NCBI GenBank assembly: GCA_002104895.1
Contig: MCFG01000407.1
Location: 1-32,500 of the forward strand
DNA: 32,500 nucleotides
Direction of reading: 5' to 3'
From: Anaeromyces robustus
Taxonomy: Eukaryota; Neocallimastigomycota; Neocallimastigomycetes; Neocallimastigales; Neocallimastigaceae
Part shown: piece after piece, positions 21,055-32,500 of the stretch
Numbering within the stretch: position 1 is the stretch's first letter
Layout: every line of letters starts with the position of its first letter
Notes under the pieces: generated by a model
Told to the model about the DNA's origin: nothing
Database searches by the model: none
Seen by the model: the letters and a program-made list of their open reading frames with translations, nothing else
Made by a program: the position numbers and the translations under genes

Positions 21055-22101
21055 ATATTCTAAGAAAATGAATATATGAATTTAAATTAATATAATAAAT
21101 GTAGTATTTTCTTATATTAATTTTATTTCATTTACATTTATATTTTATTTATTCAAATTTATTTTAATATATTAAGTATTGAAATATATAATGCAAAAAA
21201 TAGATAATAAAAAAAAATTTATAAATATAAATACTAAATAAGACCTTTATTAAAATAAATACAAAATAAAAATTCTATAAAAAAAATTCTTTTATATATA
21301 TATAATATAAAAGAATAAATAAAAATATATTTATATTTATTCTGTTTATTTATTGATTTAAAAAGTTGAAAGTATATAGAAAATTTTTAATTTTTTAACC
21401 AATCTTAAAATAACTTTAAAATTTTAAAATTTTTTTTTTTTTTTTTTAAATTTTCTATATTCTTTCAACTCTTTATTTTAATATATATTAAAAAATTCAA
21501 TATGAATTTGTTAAGAATATTTATGAATATATATATATTAATAATTTTATTTAATGATAATTTTAATATAAAAAATAAAATAAAATAAAATAAAATAAAA
21601 TAATTAAAAAATTTATGGTTAAATAATAGAATAAATCATAAATAAATTCTATAGTAAAAATATATTTTATATTAACAATTTTTTTTTATTAATTTTTTAA
21701 TAAATAATTATTATTAACATTAAATAAAAAAAATTACATTTTTTCATTTAGAAAAAATATTTTTTCTTTTTTTAATTCTTTTTTTTTTTTTTTTTTTTTA
21801 TAAATAGAATACTCTTAAATAACATTGTTTATATTATTATATAATACCAATATGTAATTATTTTATATATGAATGAATTACTATATTACATTATTATTTA
21901 CAATATTAGTGATGTATGTAAAAATTTAAACTTCCTAATAAAATTATCATTTTTATTATATTAAAAAGAATTAAATTTATTTGTTTATATTTTTAAATTA
22001 ATAATATTAAAATCTAATTATACTAGATAATAAATATTTCATTTGTTTTATTATTATTTACATATTTATTATTATCATTTTTTTTTCTTTTATTCTTATT
22101 A
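21055..22101. other. AT-rich spacer between convergent genes
   Basis: About 1 kb holding the 3' ends of the EF-hand gene and of the minus-strand 22102-23184 gene. It contains the inverted repeat at 21364-21470, TAAAA repeats near 21570-21602 and a T-run near 21779-21800. No coding frame is visible. In particular, no protease catalytic sequence continues the minus-strand gene beyond its stop. Confidence 0.7.
21364..21470. repeat. 23-bp inverted repeat (22/23) with 61-base loop
   Basis: The arm at 21364-21386 (AGTTGAAAGTATATAGAAAA then TTT) pairs with 21448-21470 apart from one position. The loop ends in a long T run. It lies about 310 bases after the EF-hand stop codon, too far to be an obvious 3'-end signal. 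Confidence 0.65.
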
Positions 22102-23184
22102 TTAATCTTCTTTTATAATATACATTACACAAGGCATATTTTCAATTTTATTAATTAAATTCGAAGATAAATATGTATATAAAATTGTTTGATTATTAGT
22201 AGTTTCAACTGGGAAAATTAATTTAGAATCATCATTATCGATTGCTCTTTTTAAATTTAAATGTCTTTTATTAAATTTTGTTTTACTATTTTTAATTTCT
22301 TCGAATTTTTGTTTAGAAATGCTTTTATTATCAAGTAAAAAATTATAAATACTCTTTAAAGCTGAATTTACTTTTTCATCATTTTTTAAATTATTAATAT
22401 TGTGAATACTATTTTCATTTATAATATTATTCTCATTAATATTTTTATTTTTTATGCTATTTCTTCTTCTCAATTCAGTTTTCTTTCCTTTATTAAATTT
22501 AACTGGGAAACTTAATTTAGAAACATCATTATCGATTTCTCTATTTAAATTTAAATGTCTTTTATTAAATTTTGTTTTACTATTTTTAAATTCTTCGAAT
22601 TTTTGTTTAGAAATGTCTTTATTATCAAGTAAAAAATTATAAATATTCTTTATAGCTGAATTTACTTTTTCATCATTTTTTAAATTATTAATATTATTAA
22701 TACTATTTTTATTTATAATATTATTCTTATTAATAATTTTATTTTTATTTTTTATGCTATTTCTTCTTCTCAATTCAGTTTTCTTTCCTTTATTTGCAAG
22801 TTCTTCAAGTTTAGTAATATTTTGATAAGTATGTTTATTTTCCATAATTAAATTATGAATTTCATTAACTATTGAGAATACGAATTTATTCGCTTTTTCT
22901 TCATTACTTTCATTTTCATTTTTATTTTCATTTACATTTTCATTTTCATTTTCAATTTTAATTTCAGTTTCTTTTTCACTATTTTCTCTTTTACTTAAAT
23001 TATATAAAGATGAACAAGTATTATTAATAGCAACTAAAAAATAGTCTTCATCGATGTATGAATCATTATTTTGAATACTTTTTGAATTTTTTATTGAAGT
23101 ATCAATACTTTTTGTATAAGATTTATTAATTATAAGTAAAATAAAAAAATGTAAATAGGGTTTTAAAATATTATATAATTTCAT
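22102..23184 (-). CDS. Secreted Asn/Lys-rich protein with duplicated 100-residue unit; subtilase-prodomain-like, no protease domain
   Basis: A single uninterrupted frame of 360 residues. Residues 1-24 are a signal peptide. YFLVAINN (48-55) and LSKR follow, then a Glu/Asn-rich NEN stretch (about 78-93) and a unit with FSIVNEIHNLIMENK. Two near-identical 100-residue repeats come next (133-232 and 233-330), each starting GKKTELRRRNSIKNKN and containing IYNFLLDNK, SKQKFEE and FNKRHLNL. The C-terminus has TYLSSNLINKIENMPCVMYIIKED, which resembles the end of the I9-type inhibitor/prodomain of subtilases (a surface strand, then P-x-V-x-x-V-x-x-D). In anaerobic fungi I recall such sequences as the N-terminal part of secreted subtilisin-like proteases, but here the frame stops directly after the prodomain-like end and no catalytic domain follows. 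It could be a standalone protease inhibitor or a truncated protease. Dibasic KR sites suggest kexin processing. The family link is from memory and moderate. Confidence 0.75.
   Translation of the reverse strand: MKLYNILKPYLHFFILLIINKSYTKSIDTSIKNSKSIQNNDSYIDEDYFLVAINNTCSSLYNLSKRENSEKETEIKIENENENVNENKNENESNEEKANKFVFSIVNEIHNLIMENKHTYQNITKLEELANKGKKTELRRRNSIKNKNKIINKNNIINKNSINNINNLKNDEKVNSAIKNIYNFLLDNKDISKQKFEEFKNSKTKFNKRHLNLNREIDNDVSKLSFPVKFNKGKKTELRRRNSIKNKNINENNIINENSIHNINNLKNDEKVNSALKSIYNFLLDNKSISKQKFEEIKNSKTKFNKRHLNLKRAIDNDDSKLIFPVETTNNQTILYTYLSSNLINKIENMPCVMYIIKED
22200..22800 (-). repeat. 300-bp direct repeat inside the coding sequence
   Basis: The segment GCTATTTCTTCTTCTCAATT recurs exactly 300 bases apart (22456 and 22756). 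Similarity continues across both units with one in-frame 6-bp difference in the Asn-rich part. Differences are few, so the duplication is recent or kept uniform by conversion. Confidence 0.85.
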
Positions 23185-23413
23185 TTTTAGTTTTTTTTTA
23201 AAACTCTAAAAGCTTATATTTTATTATTAAAATAAAGATATATTATAATATAATAATTTTCTTTTAATATAATTAATATTTAAAAAAAAAACAAAAGAAC
23301 AATATAAAAAAAAAAAAGAGAAAATAAACAGTATAAAGAAAAATATTAAAAAATAAACTTATTTTAAATATTTAAGTTTAAATACCTTATTTGATAAAAG
23401 ATATAGAATAACG

Positions 23414-23451
<38 letters not shown>

Positions 23452-23727
23452 ATAAAAAATGATAGAAAAATCTAAAATTCTATAAAATATTAGTTATTGA
23501 TTATAAAAGAAATAAAAAAATATATAAAAAAAAATTATTTAAATATATATATTAAATAGTTATATATATATTAATAGAAATAGAAATAAAAAAAAAATAG
23601 AAAAAAAATAGGTATAAATTTTTTTAATAATTTAATATTAGTTTTGGATTGATAGTAATATAAGTATTTCAAATCTAACAATTAAAAAATATTTTTACCA
23701 ACGAAATAATCTTCATTTTTATTATAG
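23185..23727. other. AT-rich spacer with A35 tract
   Basis: Upstream region of the minus-strand 22102-23184 gene. The leader before its ATG is AAAACTAAAAATG on that strand. A run of 35 A at 23414-23448 is the main landmark; no target duplication was found around it, so I do not call it a retroelement tail. No gene is seen. Confidence 0.6.
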
Positions 23728-24070
23728 AAACTGATGATAATAGATTTTATGATGATATTTTCTTCTTCTTTAGAGAAAATTCATGGTCAAATGATTTCAT
23801 TATTAATTCATTGTCATATCCAGATTATCTTAAAGGTGATTTTATAAGATTTGATGAATAGATAGCAATAAATAATGTTTCAAGTAATGAAAATAGAAAC
23901 AGAACACTACGTTATCGTTCCTACTTATTGATTTGATCAATATTCTGGAGAAAGATAAAAAAAATGATTTTTTAATACATTTTCCTTGGGTCAAATAAAA
24001 AGGAATGAAAGAGGTAAAGAAATTTGAAAAGAATTTTAATAACTAAATAAAAATAATAAAGATTTAAGAA
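23728..24070 (+). pseudogene. Decayed coding fragment, family not recognised
   Basis: After a possible acceptor (TTTTTATTATAG ending at 23727), the frame reads as plausible protein for about 47 codons (FYDDIFFF, NSWSNDFIINSLSYPDYL, GDFIRFDE). It then meets TAG, continues (IAINNVSSNENRNRTLRYRS), and stops again. Protein-like sequence resumes in another frame as LIDLINILEKDKKNDFLIHF, then PWVK followed by TAA. The composition is more balanced than the flanks, and no start codon or complete frame exists. This looks like a gene fragment with stop codons and a frameshift. I cannot name the family. An alternative is a chance open stretch, but the mixed amino-acid content argues against that. Confidence 0.45.
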
Positions 24071-25140
24071 AAGAAATAATATTCTTGAATACATAATTAT
24101 TTTTAATTAAAATATATAAGAATTAATGAATTAATTAATTTAACCAATGAATGGATTTATTTTTAAAATAAGTAAAAGTATATCCATTTAAAAAAAAAAT
24201 AACAATAAAAAGTTTAATGAATAATAAAAAAAATTATTTTTTTTTTTTTTAATTAATGAATCATTTTGTTTTAAATATATATTCTTTATTTATTATTATT
24301 ATTATTATTATTTTTATTTTTTTTTATTTTTATTATTGATTTTCAATTTTCAATTTTTTTTTTATTTTTCTTTTTTTGGACTTTTTTCTATTCAAAAATA
24401 ATGTTAAAATCAAAAATAATATTAAAAAATTCAAAAATAATATTAAATTCATAAGTTTCTTATTTTTTATTTCTCTATTTATATTAATTTTTTTTTTTTA
24501 TTAATTATTAATATCAAATAAAAAATAACAAAAAAAATTAATAATTACTATTTTATTATATTATATTATATTTATATTTATTGTATTTTATTACTTATTA
24601 TTATTATTTTTTATTATTATTATTTATTACTTATTATTATTATTTTTTATTATTATTATTTATTACTTATTACTTACTACTTACTATTTACTACTTATAA
24701 ATTTATTATTTATTGTTTATTAATATAATAAATATAAATTAATAAATTTATATTACTTATTACTTCTTTTATTTTTTACAAATTATTTATTATTTATTTT
24801 TTTTTTATATTATTATTTTTATTTAATACTAACATAAAGTATTTAATAAAATAAATAAATAAATTAAAAAATAAATAATTTATAATTCGTTTTTTTTTCT
24901 TACCAAATATTTAAATCAAATACTTAATAAAAAAAAAAAAAAAAAAGAATAATATGTAATTGTTTTACTTATTTTTTTTTTTTTTATTATATTAAATATT
25001 CAATAAATAAAAAAAAATGAATAAATAATATGTAATTATTATTAATGAAATTGAAATACTTTGTATTATTTAATTAATAAAGATTGTAAGTAATATGTAA
25101 TTATTTTGTCAAATACTTATAAGTACTGAATATTTGTTTA

Positions 25141-25172
<32 letters not shown>

Positions 25173-25320
25173 ATTATTTTTTTTTTTATTTTTTTTTTTT
25201 AAATATATATAATAATATCAAAAATTTTTATAGTTACTTTATATTGTAAAATTTTTTGTATATTATTTATATATATTTTAATTTAAATTTTATTATATAG
25301 TAGAAAAAAAAAAAAATAAT

Positions 25321-25367
<47 letters not shown>

Positions 25368-25513
25368 TAATATATAAAAATCTTGGAATTTATCTTTTTT
25401 TATTTCATTTTCATTTTCATATTTATAAAGTAGAACATTTTTTAATATTGGATTTATTATTATTACTTAAATGATTTTTTTTTGTTTTGTTTTTTCCAAT
25501 CATTATATATAAA
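24071..25513. other. AT-rich spacer with simple repeats
   Basis: Contains ATT repeats (24293-24311, 25143-25171), a duplicated 35-bp TTACTTATTATTATTATT-type unit near 24591-24670, three occurrences of AATATGTAATTRTT (about 24952, 25028, 25093) and a run of 39 T (25323-25361) about 150 bases beyond the ABC transporter stop. No gene is seen. Confidence 0.65.
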
Positions 25514-28500
25514 TTACATTTCTTGATTATCTTGTAATTTTGCAAATCTTAAAAATATATCTTCAAGAGTAATTTGAGTGAAACTATAATCATTAACAAG
25601 ATTTATATCTTTATAATTTTCCATAACCTTAAATATTTCACCATGATTATTTGTAATTTTAAAAGTATATCTTATTCTTTTATTGGATTTAAATTCAGTT
25701 ACTGTATCTTTTTGATCAATTAATGGAATATCTTTTCTAATCATTTCATTAACTAATTTAACATCCGGTGATTGAAGTTCAAGAGTATAAGTATCTCCAA
25801 ATTTCATTTTTAAATGAGTAGGTGATCCAATAGCAAGTAATTCACCATTAATTAAAATACCTATACGATCACAAAGTAATTCAGCTTCTTCCATGGCATG
25901 AGTAGTTAAAACAATAGAAGAATCTTCATTATTTTTATAACTTGTAATAACATTCCAAATATATCTTCTAGTAGCAGGATCCATACCTGAAGAAGGTTCA
26001 TCAAGAAGAATTTTATTCGTGAAACTAATTAAAGCTATTAATACACATAATTTACGTTTAGTACCTCCACTAAGTTCATGTGGATATTTATTTTTATGTA
26101 ATTCAATTTTACAATATTCTATATATTTTTCAGCATATTCTCGACTTTCTTTCAAGGAATAACCACGAAGATTAATATACATGACTAAATGTTCAAATAA
26201 AGTTAATTCTGGCCATAAATTATCATTTTGTGGACAATAACCTATCATAAAATGATCTTCCTTTATGGAAGTATTTTCAATATCATCATAATAAATTTTT
26301 CCTGCACTTTGAGTATTATTATAAGTAATAATATTTAAAAGTGATGATTTTCCTGAACCATTTGGTCCAAGTAATCCAAAACTTTCACGATAATTAATTC
26401 CTAAGGTAACATCTTTTAATGATGTTACCACTGGACCTGCAAAATCATAATCTGAATAATGATATTCACCATATTTTGGATTTGGATTAGAGGCAAGATC
26501 TAATACATTTTCAAGATCTTTATTAATATGTTTAAAAACAGTATATTCTTTTCCTACATTAATTACTCGTATAGGGATTTGATTTAATTTATCCTTATCA
26601 TTTTCATTAATAAATTCTTTTTTAACGATACTTTTTTTGCTATCATCATCATTTTCACTACTACTATTTTCATTTTCATTTTCATTTTCACTACTACTAT
26701 TTTCATTTTCATTTTCATTTTCACTACTACTATTTTCATTTTCATTTTCATTTTCTTGATGAATAATTTTTGAATCTTTTGGAATAGAAATTTGAATTTT
26801 TTCTTCTTTAGGAATAGGCATATCTGTTACTCTCTTATATTCTATTAAAACATCTTCATCCAATTGTTTTAATCTTTTCATAAGTTTTTCTAAATCTTTT
26901 TTAGTTCTAACATAAATATGATTAATTTTTTCTTTAAACACTTGTTTATTTCCATAAATGAAAAATGCTAAATAAACAAAAATACTTGCTGTACTACTAA
27001 TTAATAAGAATAACATACCATTTCCATTATCATTTTTAAGTAAAATTGAATAAGATATTTTACCATCATTATTCGAATGAATTTTTAATAATTGGAAAAT
27101 AGATTTAGAAATATTCATGGCAGGGTAAAAAGTAGAGGTTACCACTCCCATAATAGAACCAAAAAGACTATAGGATACATCATGGAAAATTTGTGCAGAC
27201 CTATCTTGATCTACACCTTCTGTCAAGTGTACAAATGGAGGAAGAATATTTATTATTATATATATTATATATGAAAGACTTTCATTATCTAAAAATAAAC
27301 TTATAAAATATTGGAAAAGTATCGATGAAAGACATGAAATAGGTAGTACCATAACTAAAATAGTAACTACCTTTGTATTACGGAAAAATTCTAATCCTAT
27401 CCATGCAAATAAACCAATAATACCAAGAAGCAAGGCATATAATAATATAAAACTCGTAATAAACATGGATAACCAATAAATTTTATTAGTTATACCATTT
27501 AAATAGAGTTGTTTTAAAAGTTTTTCATTTCTTTCACGAATGGCAATTGGTCCAAAAAATGAAATGACAACAGAAACACAGATAAGAATTATCATCATTG
27601 TGATAGATTCAATTCCTGTAACAGATAGAAAAGGTTTATAATCATAAGGATGAGAACGAGTAGTAATAGTTTCATTAATACCATTTAATGAAAGAAGTGT
27701 ATTACTTAAAGTATTAATAGTAACTGGTACAGAATGTACCATACTTTCATTACTATAAATTTCAAATAAATAACTATTATCCGTGAAATTAACATTAAAT
27801 GATGAAATATAGGATGGATTTGGGCCTTGTTTTATAATTTCTTCCATTTCACTTGTAGAATTATAACTTAATTTTATTTGATTTTTTCCATGGTTATTAA
27901 TATTAATATTTGATACAACATTGTCTATTAATTCACCAGTAAAATTATCTTTAATATTTGAGTTATTTATATCATAATTCCATTGATAACCATTATACAT
28001 TTCAGGTAAACCGATATCTTTTTCACCTTGATATCTAACCATTTTGTCTTTATTGAATTCATCCTTTAAAGAATAAAATATTAATCCAAGTACAAGAAAT
28101 GGAAGTAAATAAACTAGAATAAATGTACGATTTCTTAAAAATAACATAAATCTATATCTAATAAATCTCAAAGTTTTTCTAAAATTACTTAATTCTTTAA
28201 CTTTTTTAAATTTAGGTATTTTATCAACTTCGAGTTTAGTAGTTTTTTGGAAATCAGAACTTAAATTATTTTCATTATTAATAGCTTTTTTCTCAAAGTT
28301 TTCAGAGGTAATTTTAACAAATAAATCTTCAAAATATGGAGAATCTAAGGAAACTTTATTTAATGTTTTTCCCTTTAATGATTCTAATTCACATAAAAGA
28401 TTATAATATTTATTGGTTAAAGACATTGGTAATGCCCATGTATAATAATTAACTTGTTCAATATTTTCATTATTATAGGTTAAATAATGTTTTGAATTAT

Positions 28501-29210
28501 TATTATTACTATACAAATCATTTTCTTGATTAATAATATCAATATAACTTGCTTCAGGAATATGTCTCAATATTACATCATTGATTTCATTCTTATATTT
28601 ATTTTTTGTTTCAACATTAAGTAAATATTTCATGTTAAAATGATTTTTTAAATAAACACTAGTACCTGAACAACGAATAATTCCATCATTAATAATCATT
28701 TTTCTATCACAAAGAATATCTGCTTCATCCATATAATGGGTACATAAAAATATTACACGATTATTTTTGATTTTCATTAAAATTTCCCAAATTTTTCTTC
28801 TAGATAATGGATCCAAACTTGTAGTAGGTTCATCTAAAAATATAAATCTTGGATTACCTATTAAGGATAAACCAATACATAATTTTCTTTTTTGACCACC
28901 ACTGAGATCTCCTACTCTACTATATCTTTTTTCTTCCAAATCAATATCTTCTAATATATCTTCGATATTTACATAAGTATTTCTTAAACCTGCAAAAATG
29001 TATAAATTATCTTCTACTGTTAATTCATCAAATGCAATTGTATCTTGTAAACATATACCTTAAAAATTTATAAGAAGAAAAAAAAATTATATATATAAAA
29101 ATAATTAATATATAATAAAATAATAATTAATATTTATGTATTATTATCATAATAATTATTAAATAGAAATATTTATTGTTATAATAATAATAATAATAAT
29201 AACGATAATG

Positions 29211-29258
<48 letters not shown>

Positions 29259-31582
29259 GTTGTTGTTGTTGTTGTTGTTGTTTTGATGTTTTTGTTGTTG
29301 TTGTTGATGTTGTTATTATTATGATTTTTGTTAATTAATTAATATTATAATAAATATAATAATAATAATAAAAAAAAAAGAAATATAAAAAAGAAAGAAA
29401 AATAAATATAAAAAAAAATAAAAAATATTTACCAATTCTTTTTCTAATTTTATTTAAATTAGAAGTTAATTCTAAACCTTTATAGTATACATTTCCATTA
29501 TCTGCTTTTAATAAACCTGTCATAATTTTAATTAAAGTAGATTTACCTGCACCATTATGTCCTAAAATACCAAATGTTTCGTTTTTATAAACCTTGAAAC
29601 TAATTCCTTTTAAAACATTAACATTTTTATGATAAAAAAGATTTAAAAATTTATTATTTCCTCTTTGTTTGTAAACTTTAAATATATCTTTAACTTCTAC
29701 AAATGGTTTTCCACAATCACTAGGATCTTCTTCAATATCATCTTTATATGTACGACTTTGAGTAAAATCACATTTTCTTTTAAATAAATTATGAAATTTA
29801 AAAGAAAAATATTCAACACAGTCAGAGATTAAATGGTAAAGTATTACAGAACAAATAAGAAGGATAAAATAGATACCAAATCCACTTTTAAAGAAATTAT
29901 TAAAAGATATGTAATTACCATTATAACTATTTTCAACAATCTTTGTTAATCCAATAGTTAAATTGATTGGAGAAATGAGAATACATAATAATTTTAAAAG
30001 AATTGGATAATTATTTTCTAATAAATAAATATATTGACCATCCATATATAAAACAAAATGAATGATAAATAAACATATAATAGCAATTTTTTTATTTCTA
30101 AAGATTTTTGTTAAAATTATTACGAAGGCATAAATGGATAAACCATAGATAAAAATATAAAAGAATGGGAATATAAGAGTTATAAACCTATATAAATCTC
30201 TCATTTCAATTAATACAGAAACTATTGAAGCAAAAAGAATTATTGGCAAGTATGTAATTTCCCAAGATAATCTAATAGCTGAAGGATATACACCCATGAC
30301 AATTAATCCTGATTCTTGTCCTTTTGCTTTTTCATCCATGATACCATTCATGATATTTAAACATTGTAAAAATAATATTATTGGATACAATAAAGATTTA
30401 GTAGTAAGATTTTTATTAGATTCTTTATCACTGGCTGATGCTAATGTAATTTTTGGTTTACCTAATTTACCAACTTTAAAATCAATATCAATAGTTTTAT
30501 TTGTTTTAGTTTGAATGATAGCTTGATTTACTATAGCTTGTAATGGTGAAAAAATTCTAAGATAACTTTCAGATATTGGTTTATAATAATCTTTAGATAA
30601 TATTCCTTCTCTTGTTTCATAATAATTTTCAACGGGTTCTAAATATGGTTCAACACCATTTCCTTCCGTAATACGAATAGTATAATCTGAATAATTATTA
30701 TTAAATATAATAGTAGCAATGATTCTTTGTTTTACGTAGTCATTATCTGTAGGTAATTCCATATTAAAACTCTCAAAAGTCTTTAAATCGTCAAATAATT
30801 CAATTCTTAAAAATGGATTAAACTTGAAAGCTTTATTACTTTTCAAATTATTAATAAGATTATCTCTTGTTCCATTTTTGTTTGAATCTGGTGGAACAAC
30901 AAAAACAAGCGTTCCACTCCTACTATATAAATTATATTCATTAAGTTCTTTTGGTACAACGCTAGGTTCTACATCATATTCATACTTTCTAATAGGTAGA
31001 ATTCCTTTATATTTATAACAATATAAATGAAATAAATAAAATAAAATAAAATAATAATATAATAATAATATGAATATGAATATAAACATAAATATAAATA
31101 TAAATATAAATATAAATATAAATATAAATATAAATATAAATATAAATATAAATATAAATATAAATATAAATATAAATATAAATATAAATATAAATATAAA
31201 TATAAATATAAATATAAATATAAATATAAATATAAATGTAAATATAAATGTAAATATGAATATAAATATGGATATGAATATGAATATAAATATAAATATA
31301 AATATGAATATAAATATGAACATAAATATGATATGAATATATGAATATATGATTATAAAAGATATTTAATTAATATTATATAAATATAATAATAGAAATA
31401 TATAAAAATAGAATAAAAAATTTTTTTATTAAAAATAAAATGAAAATACCTATAAATGCTAAAATAGCTAATGGAATTAAAATTTGAAATGATAAATATA
31501 TTTTAAAATGTCCAATTTTCTTTTTCTTGATATTTTTTTCTATTAAACTTCGAACCTGACTTGTATATAAATCCCAATCCAT
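25514..31582 (-). CDS. Full-length ABCA-type ABC transporter
   Basis: Three exons, 31582-31450, 31004-29433 and 29058-25514, with both introns in phase 1, encode 1749 residues in the order TMD1-NBD1-TMD2-NBD2. Exon 1 supplies the first helix and its basic cytoplasmic lead. A large extracellular domain and a multi-helix block follow. NBD1: Walker [10 protein letters not shown] (526-534), Q-loop CLQD, signature LSGGQ (620-624), Walker B IFLDE with PTTSLDP, and H676 in [12 protein letters not shown]2: Walker [10 protein letters not shown] (1466-1474), CPQN, signature LSGGT (1564-1568), [11 protein letters not shown], and H1622 in TTHAMEEAE. Both ATP sites therefore keep their catalytic residues. 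ABCA proteins move lipids or amphipaths across membranes; the substrate here is unknown. The linker has three 11-residue repeats [11 protein letters not shown]. The start is chosen because [17 protein letters not shown] leads into helix 1 as in ABCA relatives. Acceptors are AAG, like intron 2 of the EF-hand gene. Confidence 0.92.
26655..26753 (-). repeat. 33-bp coding minisatellite x 3 in the ABC transporter linker
   Basis: TCACTACTACTATTTTCATT-type units start at 26655, 26688 and 26721, exactly 33 bp apart, and encode [11 protein letters not shown] three times between TMD2 and NBD2. The frame is preserved, so copy number can change without breaking the protein. Confidence 0.9.
29059..29432 (-). 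other. ABC transporter intron 2 with ATT/GTT microsatellites
   Basis: The donor is ATTG|GTAAAT and the acceptor TTTTAAG|GT. Joining them restores KRIG-ICLQD, the normal step from Walker A to the Q-loop. It contains a long ATT run merging into GTT repeats (about 29213-29310). No stop-free path through the intron exists. Confidence 0.85.
31005..31449 (-). repeat. ABC transporter intron 1 filled by a hexanucleotide repeat
   Basis: The donor is ATAG|GTATTT and the acceptor ATAAAG|GA; the join gives [13 protein letters not shown] in frame. About 31083-31330 consists of some 40 copies of a TATAAA-type hexamer (core run to about 31237, then interrupted by G/C variants). Six being a multiple of three, the repeat is open in several frames and mimics a long Phe-Ile or Asn-Ile protein. 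Confidence 0.85.
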
Positions 31583-32500
31583 TTTTATTATTATTTTATT
31601 TCTTAATTTATTTTATTTTTAAATTATTTTGTTTCTTAATTTAGTTTATTTCTTAATTTATTTTTATTTTTTAATTTTTATTTATTTATTTATTTATATT
31701 TTATATATGAATAACATAATATAAATTAACAGTAAATAATTTTATATATTCTATATTTTGTGAATATAAAATATATAATTTATTATAATACTTTATTTTT
31801 TTTTTTTTTTTTTTTTTAAAAATGAAATAAATAATGAAATTATGGTATTTAAATAAAAAAAAATTTTTTGTGTCACAAAAATGTTAATAATTAATTCTAG
31901 ATTTGTATATAAAATTTAATTAATTTTGTTCATGTGATTTCATTTTTTTTATCCATCCTTGCTTGGAAATTTTATAATAAATAAGTAGGATATTTTAAAT
32001 ATAACAATAATAACAATAATAATTTTTAATAATTTATAAAAATTTAATTATTATTTATAATTAATTTTTTATGATTATCTATTATTTATTATTATTTGTA
32101 TTTTTAAATTAAATTAATTAATCGTTGATAAAGTGGCTTAATTAAAAAAATTTTTTAATAAAAAACAATATCATTACTATTAAATAATAGTAACAGAACA
32201 TAACTTTAAAAAAAAAAATAGTAAAAATAACAAAGAAATTTATCATATATAAACTTTACTTTTATTAATATTCTCTTTCAATTTGTTGATAAAAAACATT
32301 CAATTTCAATTTGTAAAAAAAAAAAAAAAAACATTTTTTTTTATTAATGTAAATAAAAATAATTTCTATAATGAAATTAATGAAATTATTTAGTCAATGA
32401 TTAAAGATAAACTATTTAATATTAATATAATAAGAAAAGAAATGAATTCTTAAAGCATGTAACAGTTTAATTTATGATATTGTGTAAAATTATTAATAAA
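31583..32500. other. AT-rich region upstream of the ABC transporter
   Basis: Expected to hold the transporter promoter and 5' leader (AATAATAATAAAAATG on the coding strand). A T22 run lies at 31796-31817, about 214 bases upstream of the ATG. A short palindrome TTACTATTAAATAATAGTAA occurs at about 32174-32193. No gene is seen to the window edge. Confidence 0.6.

Noticed and set aside
23414-23448. A35 run as a retroelement tail
   Set aside because: No GC-richer body and no flanking duplication could be found.
25323-25361. T39 run (A39 on the coding strand after the ABC transporter) as evidence of a retrocopied gene
   Set aside because: The transporter gene retains two introns, so it is not a processed copy; the tract is a simple homopolymer.
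31070-31336. Long Asn-Ile (plus strand) or Phe-Ile (minus strand) repeat proteins
   Set aside because: They are translations of a hexanucleotide repeat that lies in the first intron of the ABC transporter; splicing around it gives a proper first helix.

Overview
The window looks like nuclear DNA of a very AT-rich eukaryote, most probably an anaerobic gut fungus (Neocallimastigomycota). The reasons are: intergenic DNA that is almost pure A/T with long poly(A), poly(T) and ATT tracts; genes split by a few AT-rich GT...AG introns; Asn/Lys/Ile-rich proteins; and receptors that join a bacterial-type solute-binding domain to seven transmembrane helices, an arrangement I know as characteristic of these fungi. 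A dictyostelid-like amoeba is the main alternative, but the multi-kilobase intergenic gaps argue against it.

Layout. (1) 1-16689 holds three paralogous receptor genes, all on the minus strand: one cut by the window edge (1-503) and two complete two-exon genes (8911-11277 and 13916-16689). Each has a signal peptide, a solute-binding-protein-like ectodomain and, where complete, a class C-like 7-helix domain. (2) The 8.4 kb gap between the first two receptors contains GC-richer mobile DNA. A poly(A)-tailed retroelement carries an apparent 10-bp target duplication. It is interrupted by a foldback-like element whose inverted arms are made of 15-bp tandem repeats. That element contains a second poly(A)-tailed retroelement with a 12-bp target duplication. 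(3) 20119-21054 is a four-exon, four-EF-hand calcium-binding protein on the plus strand. (4) 22102-23184 (minus) encodes a secreted Asn/Lys-rich protein with an exact 100-codon internal duplication; it resembles the prodomain of fungal subtilases without any protease. (5) 23728-24070 (plus) looks like a decayed gene fragment. (6) 25514-31582 (minus) is a three-exon gene for a full-length ABCA-type ABC transporter of 1749 residues.

Exon joins were worked out by hand from splice consensus, reading frame and agreement with homologous domains; none has transcript support here. The rest is AT-rich spacer with minisatellites, microsatellites and several long inverted repeats. No rRNA, intact tRNA or CRISPR array was seen. 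The receptors and the transporter are both membrane systems facing the medium, and the EF-hand protein could act in calcium signalling, but nothing in the sequence links the genes functionally.
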